Assembly: GCA_015490255.1 (NCBI GenBank)
Contig: WFYF01000021.1
Location: 1 to 6,278 of the forward strand
Direction: 5' to 3'
Source of the DNA: Caldifarciminota bacterium
GTDB lineage: Bacteria; Hydrothermota; Hydrothermia; S141-80
Length of the DNA: 6,278 bases
Numbering within the stretch: position 1 is the stretch's first letter; every line of letters starts with the position of its first letter. Positions 5,379 through 6,278 of this stretch are shown here, one piece after another. The notes under the pieces were generated by a model. The model searched no databases. It worked only from the letters and a program-made list of their open reading frames with translations, and had not been told where the DNA came from. A program made the translations under genes and the position numbers.

Positions 5379-6278
5379 ATGAGTCAGCCTGTGATTGAGC
5401 GCATTTCCGGGGCCCTGGTGGTCGGGAAAAACATGACCGGGGCCCAGATGAACGAGATCGTGTTCGTGGGGAAGGAGCGCCTCATCGGGGAGGTGATCCG
5501 CCTCTCCGAGGACCGTGCCTTCATCCAGGTGTATGAGGAAACCTCCGGACTCTTTGTGGGAGAGCCCATTGAGCGGACCGGCCAGCCCCTGGCCGTCACG
5601 CTGGGCCCCGGGCTGCTCGGCACGGCCTTTGACGGGATTCAGCGGCCGCTGGACGCCATCCGGGAGCTCCGCGGGGATTTCGTGGAGCGCGGTGTGGACG
5701 TGCCGTCCCTTCCCCTGGACAGGAAGTGGCCCTTCACCCCGACGGTGAAAAAGGGCGATAAGGTTCGGCTGGGCAGCATCATCGGTGAGGTCCCGGAAAC
5801 CCACTCCATCGTCCACCGGGTGATGGTGCCCCCCAACCTGAAGGGCAAGACCGTGCTGGACAAGGAGGATATGGAGGAGACCTTTGAGGTGGTGGACATC
5901 CAGGAGGGCCAGTTCACCGTGAACGACACGGTAGCGGTGCTCCGGGACGCCGAAGGAAAGACCTATGAGGTGAAGCTGGCCCACAAGTGGCCGGTCCGGA
6001 TCGGCCGGCCTTTCCGGGACAAAGAACGCCCCGTTGTGCCCCTCCGCACGGGTCAGCGGATCCTGGACTTCTTCTTTCCCATTGCCCTGGGGGGCAACGC
6101 CGCGCTGCCGGGGGGGTTCGGAACCGGAAAGACCGTGACGGAGCAGACCCTGGCGAAATACGCCCTGGTGGACGTGGTGGTGTATATCGGATGCGGGGAG
6201 CGCGGGAACGAAATGACGGAGGTGCTGGTGGAGTTTCCGGAGCTGGAGGACCCCCTGCGGGGCGGGCCCCTCATGGAC
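5379..6278 (+). CDS. atpA: V/A-type ATP synthase catalytic subunit A, N-terminal part (truncated by window edge)
   Basis: Three hundred codons are present of a subunit that is usually about 580-600 residues long (also named NtpA). It is the nucleotide-hydrolysing or ATP-forming subunit of the A3B3 head of the rotary V/A-type ATPase, on the cytoplasmic side of the membrane. The N-terminal beta-barrel is clear (IERISGALVVGKNM, then YEETSGLFVGEP at residues 52-63), followed by GPGLLGTAFDGIQRPL at 76-91. The bulge domain characteristic of subunit A, absent from subunit B, occupies about 110-200. The Walker A loop is G245-G-F-G-T-G-K251-T252, and the catalytic glutamate is E274 in YIGCGERGNEMTEVL; the lysine-to-glutamate spacing of 23 is as in known A subunits. 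The Walker B and C-terminal domain lie beyond the edge. The common Pro in the second P-loop position (GPFGSGKT) is Gly here. Whether it makes ATP or pumps ions cannot be told from this subunit. Confidence 0.97.
   Translation, partial: MSQPVIERISGALVVGKNMTGAQMNEIVFVGKERLIGEVIRLSEDRAFIQVYEETSGLFVGEPIERTGQPLAVTLGPGLLGTAFDGIQRPLDAIRELRGDFVERGVDVPSLPLDRKWPFTPTVKKGDKVRLGSIIGEVPETHSIVHRVMVPPNLKGKTVLDKEDMEETFEVVDIQEGQFTVNDTVAVLRDAEGKTYEVKLAHKWPVRIGRPFRDKERPVVPLRTGQRILDFFFPIALGGNAALPGGFGTGKTVTEQTLAKYALVDVVVYIGCGERGNEMTEVLVEFPELEDPLRGGPLMD

Noticed and set aside
4845..5984. Long open frame of 379 codons on the - strand
   Set aside because: It lies opposite the well-supported aldolase/phosphatase and ATPase genes, is rich in His, Gly, Pro and Leu, has no recognisable motif, and crosses the gap between two real genes. 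GC-rich third positions keep antisense frames open.

Overview
The window is a dense, one-direction stretch of a GC-rich bacterial genome. Five genes on the + strand have been cut from a longer cluster: one partial at the left edge, three complete ones closely packed, then a complete sugar-phosphate enzyme and the first 300 codons of an ATPase subunit. No RNA gene, CRISPR array, insertion sequence, terminator or convincing promoter is visible. The longest gap between genes is 38 bases.

Organism. Three features point to a deep-branching, probably thermophilic, probably anaerobic bacterium with an outer membrane, of the kind found in candidate phyla such as WOR-3 or Hydrothermae. These are an archaeal-type bifunctional fructose-1,6-bisphosphate aldolase/phosphatase, a V/A-type rather than F-type ATPase catalytic subunit, and secreted proteins ending in a type IX-secretion-like C-terminal domain. 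The placement is inferred from gene content and is not a proven taxonomic assignment.

Layout. Bases 2-106 are the last 34 codons of an unrecognised gene. Bases 103-2091 encode a large secreted multidomain protein: an adhesin-like jelly-roll domain, an Ig-like domain, a propeller-like region and a C-terminal sorting-like domain. Bases 2063-2914 encode a prohibitin/SPFH (Band 7) protein with a lipoprotein signal peptide. Bases 2914-4185 encode a seven-bladed LVIVD-type beta-propeller, also with a sorting-like C-terminus. Bases 4224-5366 encode the aldolase/phosphatase, with all the expected catalytic residues. From 5379 to the edge runs the N-terminal part of V-type ATP synthase subunit A.

How the genes fit together. 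The first four genes are joined by overlaps (ATGA, 29 nt and TGATG), so they are probably co-translated. The three complete ones all appear to be exported envelope or surface proteins. After a 38-nt gap come two central-energy genes with strong ribosome binding sites: gluconeogenesis, then ATP synthesis. No terminator separates the two groups, so one long transcript is possible, but a functional link between the envelope and metabolic genes is not shown by the sequence. The parts that most deserve a second look are the propeller / lipidated prohibitin / propeller trio and the 29-base overlap that encodes two export signals in different frames.
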